DNA of 64,000 nt from RYN-230 sp963720645 (GCA_963720645.1 CAVRFX010000016.1:434001-498000), one strand, 5' to 3'; positions 1-8,757 are shown, counted from the first letter of the stretch. Notes: generated by a model not told the origin, from the sequence alone. Numbers and translations are program-made.

Positions 1-2142
1 CCAGGCCAGCGCCAGACGGGCGCTCGCCGTACCGCCCCGCGGAAGCAGCGACGCGTCCACCACCGCGGCGATGTCGTCCCGGTGCTCGCCCGAACCGTCC
101 GTGAGGTCGAGGCGGCTGCCCGGCGCGGCCGCGTGACGCCTGCCGTGCGCACGAAGTTCCAGGCCGTCGCCCTGCTGCTGCGGGACGAGCGTGCCCGCGT
201 CCGGGCGGCGGCCGGAAGCGACAGTCAACGGGCCGAGCAGCTCAAGCGCCTGGACGGCGTCGCGACCATCCTCGCGACGACCGCCGTCCAGGACGCTGGG
301 CTATTGGCGCTGCTCGCCGAGGACTCCGGCGTCTCCGAGGCGGCCCGGTCGCTCAAGCGGGAGATGCTGCGGGACTTCGGCATCGAGCCGGCGCGCGAAG
401 AGCTCGCGCCTCCGGAGACCGCTACAGCTTCCGCCGGCTCGGAGCGGCGGATCGTGCCGCAGCCAGTGATCTCCCGGCAACTGGCGAACCCCTTTCTCGC
501 CCCCGACTTCTCCGCCGTTCCGCGGAGCACCTCCCGTCTGCGCCGCCTGGCCGGCTGGGAGCTGCTCGCCCCGCTGCTGAGTTCCTTCGAACGTGCCGGC
601 GGGGGAGCCCCGGCGTGCATGGCGCTCCCGGCGCCGACGGAACGGTTCACCCCGGCGGGCCTGGAACTGATGCCGCACCAGGGGCAGCTGGTCGCCGCGG
701 CCGCTGCCGGTCACCGGACATTCCTGCTCGCCGATGAGCCGGGTCTGGGCAAGACGGCCCAGGCGCTGCTCGCCGCCGAGGCAGCGAACGCCTACCCGCT
801 GCTGGTCGTCGTGCCGAACGTCGTCAAGACCAACTGGGCCCGTGAGGCGGCCCGCTGGGTTCCCCACCGCCCGGCCACGGTGGTGCAGGGCGACGGCGAG
901 GCTGTCAACGGATTCGCCGATATCGTCGTGCTCAACTACGAGGTTCTCGACCGCCACATGGGCTGGCTCGGTGACTTCGGCTTCCGCGGCATGGTCGTGG
1001 ACGAGGCTCACTTCATGAAGAACAAGACCTCGCAGCGCTCGCAGAACGTCCTCGCGCTCTCCGACCGCATCAGGTCCCGTACGGACCGGCCCCTGCTGAT
1101 GGCGCTGACCGGCACCCCGCTGATCAACGACATCGAGGACTTCCGGGCAATCTGGCAGTTCCTCGGCTGGATCGATGACAGCAAGCCCCTCGACGAGCTG
1201 ATGGACGCGCTTGAGGACACCGGCCTGACGCCTGCCGACCGAAGCTTCTACGCCGCGGCGCGCCAGTGCGTGATCGACCTGGGCATCGTGCGCCGGCGCA
1301 AGCTCGACGTGGCCGCCGACATCCCCGCCCGCCGTATCGCTGACCTGCCCGTTGAGCTGGACGAACGGGCCGGCCGGTCGATCCGGGCGGCAGAACGGTA
1401 CCTCGCTGGCCGGATGGTGGCGCGGTACGACAAGGCGCTCGCGAACCGATCCTCCGACGTCGCCATCGAGGGCATCGACCACGACCTCGTCCGCCGGGTG
1501 GCCCAGTCGGAGCTGAGGGAGGCGACGGGCGCGCAGTCCGGCGAGAACGTGTTCACCATGATGCGGCGCATCGGCCAGGCGAAGGCCGAACTGGCCGCGG
1601 ACTACGCGGCTCAGCTGGCCCGCAGCGCCGGCAAGGTCGTCTTCTTCGCCAAGCACGTCGACGTGATGGATGCCGCCGAAGAGGTCTTCGCCCGGCAGGG
1701 GGTGCGCTTCTCGTCGATCCGTGGCGGCCAGACGCCCACAGCGCGGCAGGCGAACGTCGAAGCCTTCGTGAACGACCCGGACGTCGCGGTCGCGGTGTGC
1801 TCGCTGACCGCGGCAGGCGTGGGCCTGAATCTGCAGGTCGCCTCGAACATCGTGCTGGCCGAGCTGTCCTGGACCGACGCGGAGCAGACCCAGGCCATCG
1901 ACCGCAGCCACCGCATCGGGCAGGCCGAACCGGTGACCGCGTGGCGCATCATCGCCGCGCAGACCATCGACGCCCGGATCGCCGGGCTGATCGACAGCAA
2001 GGCAGGCCTCGCCGCCCGGGCGCTGGACGGGTCGGACCAGGAGGTCTCCTCGTCGGCCGACGTGCAACTCGAGGCGCTGGTCGCCTTGCTGACCGATGCG
2101 CTGCGGGCGTCTTCCGGACATGGCAGCGCCCTGGGTTCCTGA
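1..2142 (+). CDS. SNF2-family helicase-like ATPase (5' end outside window)
   Basis: The frame is open from the first base, so the gene probably begins upstream; GTG at 82 is the first start codon inside the window. The C-terminal two thirds is an SF2/SNF2 motor: Walker A DEPGLGKT (about residue 217 counted from 82), DEAH box (VVDEAHFMKNK), motif III ALTGTP, motif V SLTAAGVGLNLQVAS and motif VI QAIDRSHRIGQ. Such ATPases translocate on double-stranded DNA in repair, transcription recycling or phage defence. The first 200 residues are not recognised. No methylase, nuclease or DISARM partner lies downstream, so the role is open. The family is secure, the function is not. Confidence 0.85.
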   Translation, partial: PGQRQTGARRTAPRKQRRVHHRGDVVPVLARTVREVEAAARRGRVTPAVRTKFQAVALLLRDERARVRAAAGSDSQRAEQLKRLDGVATILATTAVQDAGLLALLAEDSGVSEAARSLKREMLRDFGIEPAREELAPPETATASAGSERRIVPQPVISRQLANPFLAPDFSAVPRSTSRLRRLAGWELLAPLLSSFERAGGGAPACMALPAPTERFTPAGLELMPHQGQLVAAAAAGHRTFLLADEPGLGKTAQALLAAEAANAYPLLVVVPNVVKTNWAREAARWVPHRPATVVQGDGEAVNGFADIVVLNYEVLDRHMGWLGDFGFRGMVVDEAHFMKNKTSQRSQNVLALSDRIRSRTDRPLLMALTGTPLINDIEDFRAIWQFLGWIDDSKPLDELMDALEDTGLTPADRSFYAAARQCVIDLGIVRRRKLDVAADIPARRIADLPVELDERAGRSIRAAERYLAGRMVARYDKALANRSSDVAIEGIDHDLVRRVAQSELREATGAQSGENVFTMMRRIGQAKAELAADYAAQLARSAGKVVFFAKHVDVMDAAEEVFARQGVRFSSIRGGQTPTARQANVEAFVNDPDVAVAVCSLTAAGVGLNLQVASNIVLAELSWTDAEQTQAIDRSHRIGQAEPVTAWRIIAAQTIDARIAGLIDSKAGLAARALDGSDQEVSSSADVQLEALVALLTDALRASSGHGSALGS

Positions 2143-2170
2143 CCGTGAGGATCCCCAGGCGAGACGCCAC

Positions 2171-2605
2171 TCAGTCGAGGCAGAACTCGTTGCCCTCGAT
2201 GTCCTGCATCACGAGGCACGACTCGTTCTCGCCATCGGCACGCAGTAGCCGCACGCGTACCGCGCCGAGCGCGACCAGTCGTGCGCATTCGGCCTCAAGT
2301 GCGGCCAGGCGCTCTTCACCCACGAGCCCGGTGCCGACCCGCACGTCAAGATGCAGCCGATTCTTGACGACCTTGCCTTCGGGAACGCGCTGGAAGAACA
2401 GTCGCGGGCCTGCACCGGAGGGATCACTGCATGCGAACGCTGAACCCTGACGCTCAGGCGGCCGCGCGCGATCGAAATCGTCCCAGGTAGCAAACCCCTC
2501 CGGGGGAGGCGGTACGACGTACCCCAGCACCTCGCACCAGAAACGAGCGACGCGCTCGGGTTCTGCGCAGTCGAAGGTGACCTGGATCTGCCTGACCGAC
2601 GCCAT
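2171..2605 (-). CDS. VOC (glyoxalase/bleomycin-resistance) family protein
   Basis: A 144-residue protein with the vicinal-oxygen-chelate fold pattern: N-terminal RQIQVTFDCAEPERVARFW, a central FQRVPEGKVVKNRLHLDV carrying a likely metal-binding His, and the C-terminal signature MQDIEGNEFCL with the conserved Glu. The start at 2605 is preferred over an upstream ATG at 2644 because it begins directly at the conserved domain and has GGTGG just upstream. It lies tail-to-tail with the helicase gene. Members include lyases, dioxygenases and drug-binding proteins; the substrate cannot be read from sequence. Confidence 0.8.
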   Translation of the reverse strand: MASVRQIQVTFDCAEPERVARFWCEVLGYVVPPPPEGFATWDDFDRARPPERQGSAFACSDPSGAGPRLFFQRVPEGKVVKNRLHLDVRVGTGLVGEERLAALEAECARLVALGAVRVRLLRADGENESCLVMQDIEGNEFCLD

Positions 2606-2758
2606 CGGTCCACCATAGAGCCGGGGGTCTTTCGTCGTCTCCACGGGCCCGCCCCTGGTCGGTACCCACTACATTCGGCAGTCCAGTGAGCCCGAGATCG
2701 ACGACGAGGGTCGAGAGATCTGGCGTTACGTATACAGCCCGCGCAGGCTTCGCTTCCG

Positions 2759-3367
2759 CTACCTGCCGCCTTCCGCCGCGGCGATGGCCGGGGCGAGCAG
2801 GGCCCGGATCGCGGGGACTAGGTAGCCGACGAGTTCCTCCCGCGTGAGCTCGGCCAGGGCGCCGGTGCGGGCCACGTGGCGGGCGAACGTGACGCCGATG
2901 AGGAGCGAGCCGAGCAGGTCGGCGTATGCCTCCGTGCCCGGGCCGAGCACGTCGCGGAAGGCCGCGGTGATCTCGCGCTCCATCGCCGCGTATAGCGGCA
3001 TCGCCACTTCCTCCCCGGACGCCGCGCTGCGGATCAGGGCGACCAGTGCGTGCTCGCCGCCCGCGGACTCGGTTTCCTCCACGAATACCGCCGCGACGCG
3101 GTCCGGGAGCGTGCCCAGGTCCCCGGGCACGACGCCCGCTGCCACGCGCGGCCCGGGCAGCGCCTCGATAAGGAGCTGCTCCTTGGTGCCAAAGTGCCGC
3201 ATGACCAGCCCGTGCGTGACGCCGGCCCGGCGTGCGATCTCGCGGATGGTGGCGCGCGCGTAGCCGCGCTCGGTGAACACCTCGCGCGCGGCCTCGAGGA
3301 TTGCCACGCGCGACGCCTCCGGGTCTCGCCGGTGCCTGCGCGGCGGGCCGCCTGGCGGGCTCTCCAT
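2759..3367 (-). CDS. TetR/AcrR family transcriptional regulator
   Basis: A 202-residue repressor with the N-terminal helix-turn-helix (ILEAAREVFTERGY then IREIARRAGVTHGLVMRHF then GTKEQLL) and a C-terminal ligand domain resembling TetR_C families. It is divergent from the membrane protein gene at 3474 and probably controls it. The start at 3367 is chosen because a -10-like TATACT (3380-3375) lies 7 nt upstream of the ATG, an arrangement of leaderless actinobacterial mRNAs. A farther ATG at 3391 has no ribosome site. The effector is unknown. Confidence 0.85.
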   Translation of the reverse strand: MESPPGGPPRRHRRDPEASRVAILEAAREVFTERGYARATIREIARRAGVTHGLVMRHFGTKEQLLIEALPGPRVAAGVVPGDLGTLPDRVAAVFVEETESAGGEHALVALIRSAASGEEVAMPLYAAMEREITAAFRDVLGPGTEAYADLLGSLLIGVTFARHVARTGALAELTREELVGYLVPAIRALLAPAIAAAEGGR

Positions 3368-3380
3368 GCCGCTAAGTATA
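3365..3380 (-). promoter_or_regulatory. putative leaderless promoter of the tetR gene
   Basis: On the minus strand TATACT is followed by TAGCGGC and then the ATG of the repressor. The spacing would put the transcript start at or next to the start codon. A half-site GGTCATTA at 3386-3393, identical to half of the operator at 3417-3436, lies just upstream in the -35 area, which fits autorepression. Confidence 0.4.
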
Positions 3381-3416
3381 CAAGTGGTCATTAACGCCGC
3401 CCGGTGATACCTTGCT

Positions 3417-3436
3417 TAATAACCGCTTGGTCATTA
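3417..3436. promoter_or_regulatory. putative TetR operator palindrome
   Basis: TAATAACC-gctt-GGTCATTA is a 20-bp inverted repeat with 7 of 8 matching arm positions, inside the 106-bp divergent gap between the repressor and the membrane protein genes. One arm (GGTCATTA) recurs at 3386-3393. Position and symmetry are typical of a TetR-family operator serving both promoters. The assignment is inference. Confidence 0.5.
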
Positions 3437-3473
3437 GTGACCCTGCGGTGCCTGCCCTCAGAGAAGGATCTCC

Positions 3474-4577
3474 ATGTCCGACACGCCGCGCCCACCCCGC
3501 CAGCCATCGCCGCGCCGGCTGTTCGCGGCCGCCATCGCGGCGGCCGTGGTCAGCTTCGTCCTGACGCTCTCGTTCGCCTTCGCCGACCATGCCCCTTCGC
3601 CGCATGGCGTGCGGATTGCAGTGGCAGCACCGGCGGGTTTCGTTAGGGAACTCACTGCCGGGCTCGCGCATGCGGCACCGGGCGGCTTCACTATTGACGC
3701 CGCGCCGTCCGCGGCCGCCGCGGTCGGCAGCGTCCGCTCGCAGTCGGCGGCCGGGGGCCTGGTCACCGGCGTGACCGGCCCCGTGACCATCGTGACGGCG
3801 GGGGCGGCGGGATTGAGCCAGCAGCAGGTCATCACGGCGGCCCTCACGGCCGCAGCGGCCGCGCTCCATCGCCAGGCCCGCCCTCTCGACCTCGCGCCAC
3901 TACCTCCTGGCGACCGGGCGGGCCTGTCCGTCTTCGTCTTCGAGCTCGGCCTGCTCGTCCCGAGCGTGATCGGCGGTGTCGCCCTGTTCCTGCTCGGCCG
4001 GCGGTTCCGGCTATGGTGGCGGGTTACCGCTGCGGTCCTCTTCGCCCTGCTGGCCGCATGCGGCAGCGTACTCGCGCTTGACACGATCTTCGGCGCCCTG
4101 ACCGGCGCGAGCGCCGCGCTGATCGGCGTCGGTTTCCTCGGCGCGCTGACGTTCGTGGTCTTCGTCACTGCCTGCCAGGCGGTCACCGGGCTGCCGGGAA
4201 CCGGCCTGGCCGCGCTCGCCCTCGTCTTCATCGGGAACGCCGTGTCCGGCGGGACGGTACCGTTCGCATTCCTGCCCGATGGCTTCCGCCAGGTAGCGCC
4301 ATGGCTGCCCAACGGCGCCATCGTGTCCGCCGCGCGCGACGCTGTGTATCTCCCGGAGGGCAACCTTGGCCATCCGCTGCTCGTCTTCGGGGTCTGGCTA
4401 GCCGGGTCGCTGGCCGTGCTGGCCTGCGCAGACCTGCTGCACCTAGCCGAACGCCGCCGCGCGCCGGAACGGAAGGCCGAGATCTACGCGACGCCGGGCA
4501 CGACGCACGTGCGGCGGCGGCTCGCACTCCGGCGGGCAGCGGCGCTCAGGACGGCCGCCGCGTCTTACACCGGGTAA
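3474..4577 (+). CDS. multi-pass membrane protein, ABC-2 permease/YhgE-like
   Basis: A 367-residue protein with one N-terminal membrane segment (about residues 15-37), an extracytoplasmic domain of about 110 residues, then five or six hydrophobic segments ending before a basic C-terminal tail. This layout (one helix, large loop, membrane bundle) is that of ABC-2-type or YhgE/Pip-like permeases. GAAGGA lies upstream of the ATG. No ATPase subunit is adjacent. It is probably an exporter component repressed by the divergent TetR protein; the family call is by topology and weak motifs only. Confidence 0.6.
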   Translation: MSDTPRPPRQPSPRRLFAAAIAAAVVSFVLTLSFAFADHAPSPHGVRIAVAAPAGFVRELTAGLAHAAPGGFTIDAAPSAAAAVGSVRSQSAAGGLVTGVTGPVTIVTAGAAGLSQQQVITAALTAAAAALHRQARPLDLAPLPPGDRAGLSVFVFELGLLVPSVIGGVALFLLGRRFRLWWRVTAAVLFALLAACGSVLALDTIFGALTGASAALIGVGFLGALTFVVFVTACQAVTGLPGTGLAALALVFIGNAVSGGTVPFAFLPDGFRQVAPWLPNGAIVSAARDAVYLPEGNLGHPLLVFGVWLAGSLAVLACADLLHLAERRRAPERKAEIYATPGTTHVRRRLALRRAAALRTAAASYTG

Positions 4578-4596
4578 CCATGATCCGTGCATGGGT

Positions 4597-5013
4597 TCAT
4601 CGGTCGTGGTCAGGGATCGGCTCAGCCAGCGCCGCCCGCGAGGCAGGCGCCGGGAAGGGGTCGGCGAAGTACTGGGTCTCGTGGGTGACCAGATCGCCGG
4701 TGAGCTCCATGACGCTCACCGAGTAGGTGGGCACGCCGTCATAGGTGATCACGCATTCGCTCACCCACAGGTCGCCGCCGCCCCGGATCCGCAGGACAGT
4801 GAAGTGGCGTTCAGCCGGGTGCCCGCCGCGCTGCGCCTGGATCTTTGAGCGGCCCCGGAAGCGCTCCCCGGACTGCGGGTAGTCCAGGATCCCCTCATCG
4901 GCGTAGATCGCATGCTCGGTGTCGGTGTCCCCGCGCTCAGAGGCCTCCCAGTGCTGCTCCAGCCGGGCCCGGGTCCTGGCGTCACGATCTGTTGCGCTGT
5001 CCACCCAAGCCAC
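4597..5013 (-). CDS. SnoaL-like / NTF2-fold protein
   Basis: A 138-residue protein of the SnoaL-like polyketide-cyclase fold: the opening TRARLEQHWEASERGD helix, the YADEGILDYPQSGERFRGR strand-helix unit and ERHFTVLRIRGGGDLWVSE strands. The family includes small isomerases, cyclases and non-catalytic ligand binders. It lies convergent to the preceding membrane protein, with only 19 bp between the stops. No catalytic function can be assigned. Confidence 0.75.
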   Translation of the reverse strand: MAWVDSATDRDARTRARLEQHWEASERGDTDTEHAIYADEGILDYPQSGERFRGRSKIQAQRGGHPAERHFTVLRIRGGGDLWVSECVITYDGVPTYSVSVMELTGDLVTHETQYFADPFPAPASRAALAEPIPDHDR

Positions 5014-5278
5014 GCTAGCAGCAGGGATCTCACTGCCCCCCGGGTCAGATGATGCCTGATCAGGGTTCCGCCGCTGCGTGGCCCGCTGGCCTGGCCGGCG
5101 TCTCAGGCCAAGCCTGGGGAATGGCCGCCGGCAGTAAGCGCCCGCCCAGGGCCAGTCTCCGTTACCCCGGTGTCAATCTGGTGCTTCTGGGTACAACAGG
5201 GACGCTGTGACGCAGTTGACAGAGAGCACCGTGCAGCTTGGGCCCTCGAGGCTGTGAACTGTGAGAGGCAGTCACCCG

Positions 5279-5926
5279 ATGCGTCCTGACATCAGACCTG
5301 GCAGTGTCTTCCCTGATTACGCGCTCCCGGACCACACCGGCACGGTGCGCACGCTGAGCAAGCTTCAGGGCCGCGATCCGCTGATCCTCACCCTGGCGCG
5401 CGGCAACTACTGCCCTAAAGAGCACCAGCAGCACCTCGAGCTGGCGGCCAACTACGCCAAGATCGCGGTGGCCTACACCCAGATCGCCACTATCGCCACC
5501 GACGATCATCACACCGTGCAAGAGTTCCGCGCCTCGGTCGGCGCCCAGTGGCCCTTCCTGTCCGATCCCGGCCGGACGGTCCAGCAGGACCTCGACATCC
5601 AGGAGTACACCGACCCCGAGCACAACCCGATGATCCCGCACACGCTCGTGCTCAAGCCGGGACTGGTCATCCACAGCATCTACAACGGCTACTGGTTCTG
5701 GGGCCGCCCGTCGTTCTGCGACCTGTGGCATGACCTGCGCGCCGCCACGAGCGAGATCCGCCCGGACTGGGATCTGAGCACCCCGGGGCTGCGTGAGGCC
5801 TGGGACGCGGGCGACTACTCGAAGTTTCACGGCTGGGACCGGCGAGCCCCGGGTCAACGCCGACATCGTATGAGTGACGGAGCAACGATTGTTGCTCACC
5901 GAGTTTGCCTGGCGGCGCCTGGCTGA
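5279..5926 (+). CDS. peroxiredoxin-like (AhpC/TSA) redoxin
   Basis: A 215-residue protein with the thioredoxin-fold opening PGSVFPDYALPDHTG and a single candidate peroxidatic cysteine in LARGNYCPKE (Cys45). It continues with the WPFLSDPGRTVQQDLDI segment typical of redoxins and a C-terminal region reading HTLVLKPGLVIHSIYNGYW. The start at 5279 has GAGAGG 10 nt upstream; a GTG at 5261 is the alternative. It likely reduces peroxides or disulfides. The last 40 residues look less conserved, and their reading frame may have been altered. Confidence 0.75.
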   Translation: MRPDIRPGSVFPDYALPDHTGTVRTLSKLQGRDPLILTLARGNYCPKEHQQHLELAANYAKIAVAYTQIATIATDDHHTVQEFRASVGAQWPFLSDPGRTVQQDLDIQEYTDPEHNPMIPHTLVLKPGLVIHSIYNGYWFWGRPSFCDLWHDLRAATSEIRPDWDLSTPGLREAWDAGDYSKFHGWDRRAPGQRRHRMSDGATIVAHRVCLAAPG

Positions 5927-5991
5927 GCCGCGCCGAGAGGTGCAGGCCGGTCCTCGGTTGGCCGGCAAGGATCCCGGAGGGGGCTAAGGCA

Positions 5992-6948
5992 GTGCGCACG
6001 CCGGTATGCGAGATGCTCGGGATAGAACGACCCATCGTCCAGGCACCCATGGCCGCGATTCCCCAGCTGGCCGCAGCGGTCTCGAATGCCGGCGCGCTCG
6101 GCATGGTGACGCTGACCTGGTCCGATGACGCCGGAGCCGTGGTTCGTGAGACGGCGGCGCTGACCACGCGGCCGTTCGGCGGCAACCTCGTTCTCGCTGA
6201 AGATCAGCACCGCCGCCTTGGCCAGGCCCTCGACGCCGGCTTGCGGATCGTCTCGTTCATGTGGGGTGATCCCAGCGGCTACGTCGAGCCTGTGCACGAC
6301 GCCGGGGGGATTGTCCTGCACACGGTCGGCAGTGCCGAGGAGGCACGGCGGTCCGTCGCGTCCGGCGCGGACGTGGTCGTCGCGCAGGGCTGGGAGGCTG
6401 GCGGGCACGTGTGGGGCACCGTCGCGACCCTGCCGCTGGTCCCTGCTGTCGTGGACGCGGTGGCGCCGGTGCCGGTGATCGCGGCGGGCGGGATCGGTGA
6501 CGCCCGCGGAGTCGCCGCGGTGCTCGCCCTGGGTGCCCAGGCCGCGTGGCTGGGCACGCGGTTCCTGCTGGCCGAGGAGATGCCGATCCACGAGGACTAC
6601 CGGCACCGGCTGATAGCCGCGGCTGAGACCGATGCGCAGTTGTACCCGAACCTGTACGAGGTCGGGTGGCCCGACTCTCCCCACCGTGCGCTCCGCAACT
6701 CAACCGCCGACACGTGGCAGGCCGCGGGGCGCCCCCCGCTCGCGCAGCGGCCCGGCGCGGGCGACGTGATCGCGCACTTCGCCTCCGGCGAGGCAATCGT
6801 CCGCTACGAGCCAGCACCGCCGATGGCCGGGACGACCGGTGACATCGAAGCGCTCTCGATGTGGGCCGGACAGGGCGTTGCCCTCGCGAGGCAGCCACAG
6901 TCAGCGGCGGACATCGTGGCCGAGCTCACCTCCCACCTGGGCAGGTGA
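5992..6948 (+). CDS. nitronate monooxygenase (2-nitropropane dioxygenase family)
   Basis: A 318-residue FMN-dependent TIM-barrel enzyme. APMAAIPQLAAAVSNAG (residues 18-34) is the N-terminal flavin-site signature, QGWEAGGHVWG the active-site loop, and AAGGIGDARGVAAVLALGA plus GTRF the phosphate-binding end. It would oxidise alkyl nitronates such as propionate-3-nitronate to carbonyl and nitrite. The GTG start at 5992 has GGAGGGGG upstream. The gene follows the redoxin in the same direction after 65 bp, and its 3' end overlaps the cupin fragment on the other strand. Confidence 0.88.
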   Translation: MRTPVCEMLGIERPIVQAPMAAIPQLAAAVSNAGALGMVTLTWSDDAGAVVRETAALTTRPFGGNLVLAEDQHRRLGQALDAGLRIVSFMWGDPSGYVEPVHDAGGIVLHTVGSAEEARRSVASGADVVVAQGWEAGGHVWGTVATLPLVPAVVDAVAPVPVIAAGGIGDARGVAAVLALGAQAAWLGTRFLLAEEMPIHEDYRHRLIAAAETDAQLYPNLYEVGWPDSPHRALRNSTADTWQAAGRPPLAQRPGAGDVIAHFASGEAIVRYEPAPPMAGTTGDIEALSMWAGQGVALARQPQSAADIVAELTSHLGR

Positions 6949-7260
6949 GGGTCAACCCAGGATCACCGCCCCTGGGCGTGGTCTTGCCGTCGGCCACCAG
7001 GCCGGCGAGGGCCTCGTGCCATTCTTTGGTGTGCAGCGCCGGGCGGAGTTCGACCACGCCCTCGATCTCGGCGGGTCCGGGGTTTCCCTCGGAGTGCGGG
7101 ACACCGGCGGGCACGACGATCGTCTCGCCCGCCCGGGCCACGCGTGCGGTGCCGTTGAGGGTGAAGTGGGCTTCGCCCGACAGGATGGTGAACTGCTCCT
7201 CCTGGCGGGGATGGATGTGCTCGGCGATTACGCCGCCGATGGCGTGCTCGGCCGGGTCCG
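6926..7260 (-). pseudogene. cupin-domain fragment without a start codon
   Basis: This stretch reads as a cupin core: GGVIAEHIHPRQEEQFTILS (metal-binding His, His, Glu motif) followed by GETIVVPAGVPHSEGNPG and an ELRPALHTKEWHEALAGL helix. In this frame there is no usable start before the core, and the C-terminus is shorter than usual for these proteins of about 150 residues. Its upstream end runs into the end of the epimerase gene on the same strand. It is either a remnant or the second half of an epimerase-cupin fusion broken by an indel near 7240-7260. Confidence 0.55.
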
Positions 7261-8186
7261 GTACCAGGCGACGGTCGCGCCGATGGCGTCGGCCAGCGGG
7301 GTACCCGCCACCCCGAAGGTGGACTGGTATTTGCTGGTGTCGAGGACGAACGGCTCGTCGAACTCATAGGCCATCTCGGCCAGCTCCCGCATCATCGGGT
7401 TGACCAGCCCCAGGGCACGCACGGCCAGCTTGGGCACCGGCCGTATGCCGACCGGATGCCCGACCTCGGCGGCCACCAGATCCAGCAGGGCCCGGGTGGT
7501 GACGGTCTGCGGGCCGGGCAGGTGCCACACCTCGCCGGCCGCCCGGGCGTCGGTGCCGAGGGTGGCCAGGCGGCGGCGATGTCGGGCACGTAACTGTAAG
7601 TGTGCGGCAGGTCAGGATTGCCGATGAAGTCGGCGCGGCGGCCGGCCAGGGCATTGCCGAAGACCCGTTCGCCGAGCGTTGACCCCTGGGTGACACCGGC
7701 GCCGAAGAAGTCCGAAGCCCGCCCGATTGCCAGGCGGACCCGGCCAGCCTCAGCGGCGGCCAGCAGCTCGGTGGTCATCGCCGCCCGGGTCCGGCCCTTG
7801 ACGGTTGTCGCGGCCAGCGGGAGATCCTCGGTCATCGGCTTGCCCCCGGTCGGGCCGTAGCCGTACAGGTTCTCCAGGGCCACCAGCAGCGCACCGTTGC
7901 GCTCGGCAGCGGCCAGTACGCCCCGCTGCAACGGCGGGAAGCGCTCCGGCCACTGCGTGTACGGGGCATTGACGCACTGGTACACCACCGAGGCTCCCTT
8001 GGCCGCGTCGGTGGCCGCCTCAGGATCGGTGACATCCGCGGCCCGCCAGTCGGTGCTGCCGGTCAGCGCGGGCGGCCGGTGCCGGGATACCGCCCGGACC
8101 GCCATACCCAGCTCAGCCAGGTGCGCGATGAGGGCACTTCCGACCTGGCCGGTCCCGAACACCACGTGCAGCTGGGCCTCACCCAT
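7228..8186 (-). CDS. NAD(P)-dependent epimerase/NmrA-like protein (frameshifted as sequenced)
   Basis: An extended short-chain-dehydrogenase fold. The N-terminal dinucleotide loop FGTGQVGSALIAHLAELG, the LENLYGYGP segment with the catalytic-type Tyr, and C-terminal NKYQSTFG-like TSKYQSTFGVAGTPLADAI are all present. The frame breaks once, near 7580, inside a GCC run (after YVPDIAAA); one added base restores a protein of about 320 residues. The start at 8186 has GGAGG 8 nt upstream. Relatives reduce sugar or steroid-type carbonyls or act as redox-sensing NmrA proteins; the substrate is unknown. Confidence 0.75.
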
Positions 8187-8269
8187 GACCAAGTCCTCCC
8201 GCTGACCCTCAAGTCACCCGGCGGCCAGCGACAGCCCAGCCTCGACGGCTGCCACTGACAGTACGTTAG

Positions 8270-8299
8270 TTCCAGAAAACCAGTAATAAATTTCTGGAA
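8270..8299. repeat. perfect 9-bp inverted repeat in an AT-rich gap
   Basis: TTCCAGAAA, a 12-nt loop, then TTTCTGGAA. It sits in the most AT-rich patch of this part of the window, about 85 bp upstream of the epimerase start. It could be an operator for that gene or a hairpin. The surrounding 8187-8456 holds no gene that I can see. Confidence 0.45.
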
Positions 8300-8456
8300 A
8301 ATTCTAGGAAGCTTGACCCTGCCGGAGTCGAGCTTCCGCATCACGCGGAGGCCCTGTCTGCATCGCCAGCGACGTCCCGAACCGGACACGCTCTAGTGCC
8401 GCTCCTGGCCTGATGGTTATCCACGGCATCGGCCGGCCGCCGGCTGCCTGATCCTG

Positions 8457-8681
8457 CTATGACTTGCTGCGGCTGGCGGGACCGGCCAGCAGGGGGATGA
8501 GCGCCTGCGCGTCGGGGCTTCCCCAGCCCGTTACCGGATCCCATCCGGGACCGGCGTGGTAGCTGTAGCTGACCGGGCCGAGCGTCAGGTTGTCACCGGT
8601 AGTGATGTCGTGGAAGGCCTTGCGGTAGACGTGCAGCGTCCGCCCGGCGCCGAGCGCCGGGTCGGTCTCTTTCACCTGCAC
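8457..8681 (-). pseudogene. C-terminal fragment of an S53 (sedolisin/kumamolisin) peptidase
   Basis: Only 74 codons remain. They read FHDITTGDN followed by AGPGWDPVTGWGSPDAQALI, the calcium-binding C-terminal end of the S53 serine-carboxyl peptidases, secreted acid proteases of about 400-600 residues. The catalytic Glu, Asp and Ser regions are all absent, and no matching upstream sequence is present on either strand nearby. This is therefore a remnant of a deleted gene. Confidence 0.75.
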
Positions 8682-8757
8682 CAGGTCACCTCCCGAAGTC
8701 AGCGGTGTCCGTCATGCATCAGACGACGGGATAACCGCCAGTTCATCGGGAGGGTCG

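Noticed and set aside
301..2121. A 606-codon open frame on the minus strand opposite the SNF2 gene
   Set aside because: No recognisable motifs. Such antisense frames arise routinely opposite GC-rich genes, while the plus strand has full helicase motifs.
1..2142. A DISARM or other named defence system
   Set aside because: Only the ATPase is in view; no accompanying methyltransferase, phospholipase-D or DUF1998 gene is found nearby.
5216..5221. TTGACA as the -35 box of the peroxiredoxin promoter
   Set aside because: No -10-like sequence is found at 16-19 bp spacing.
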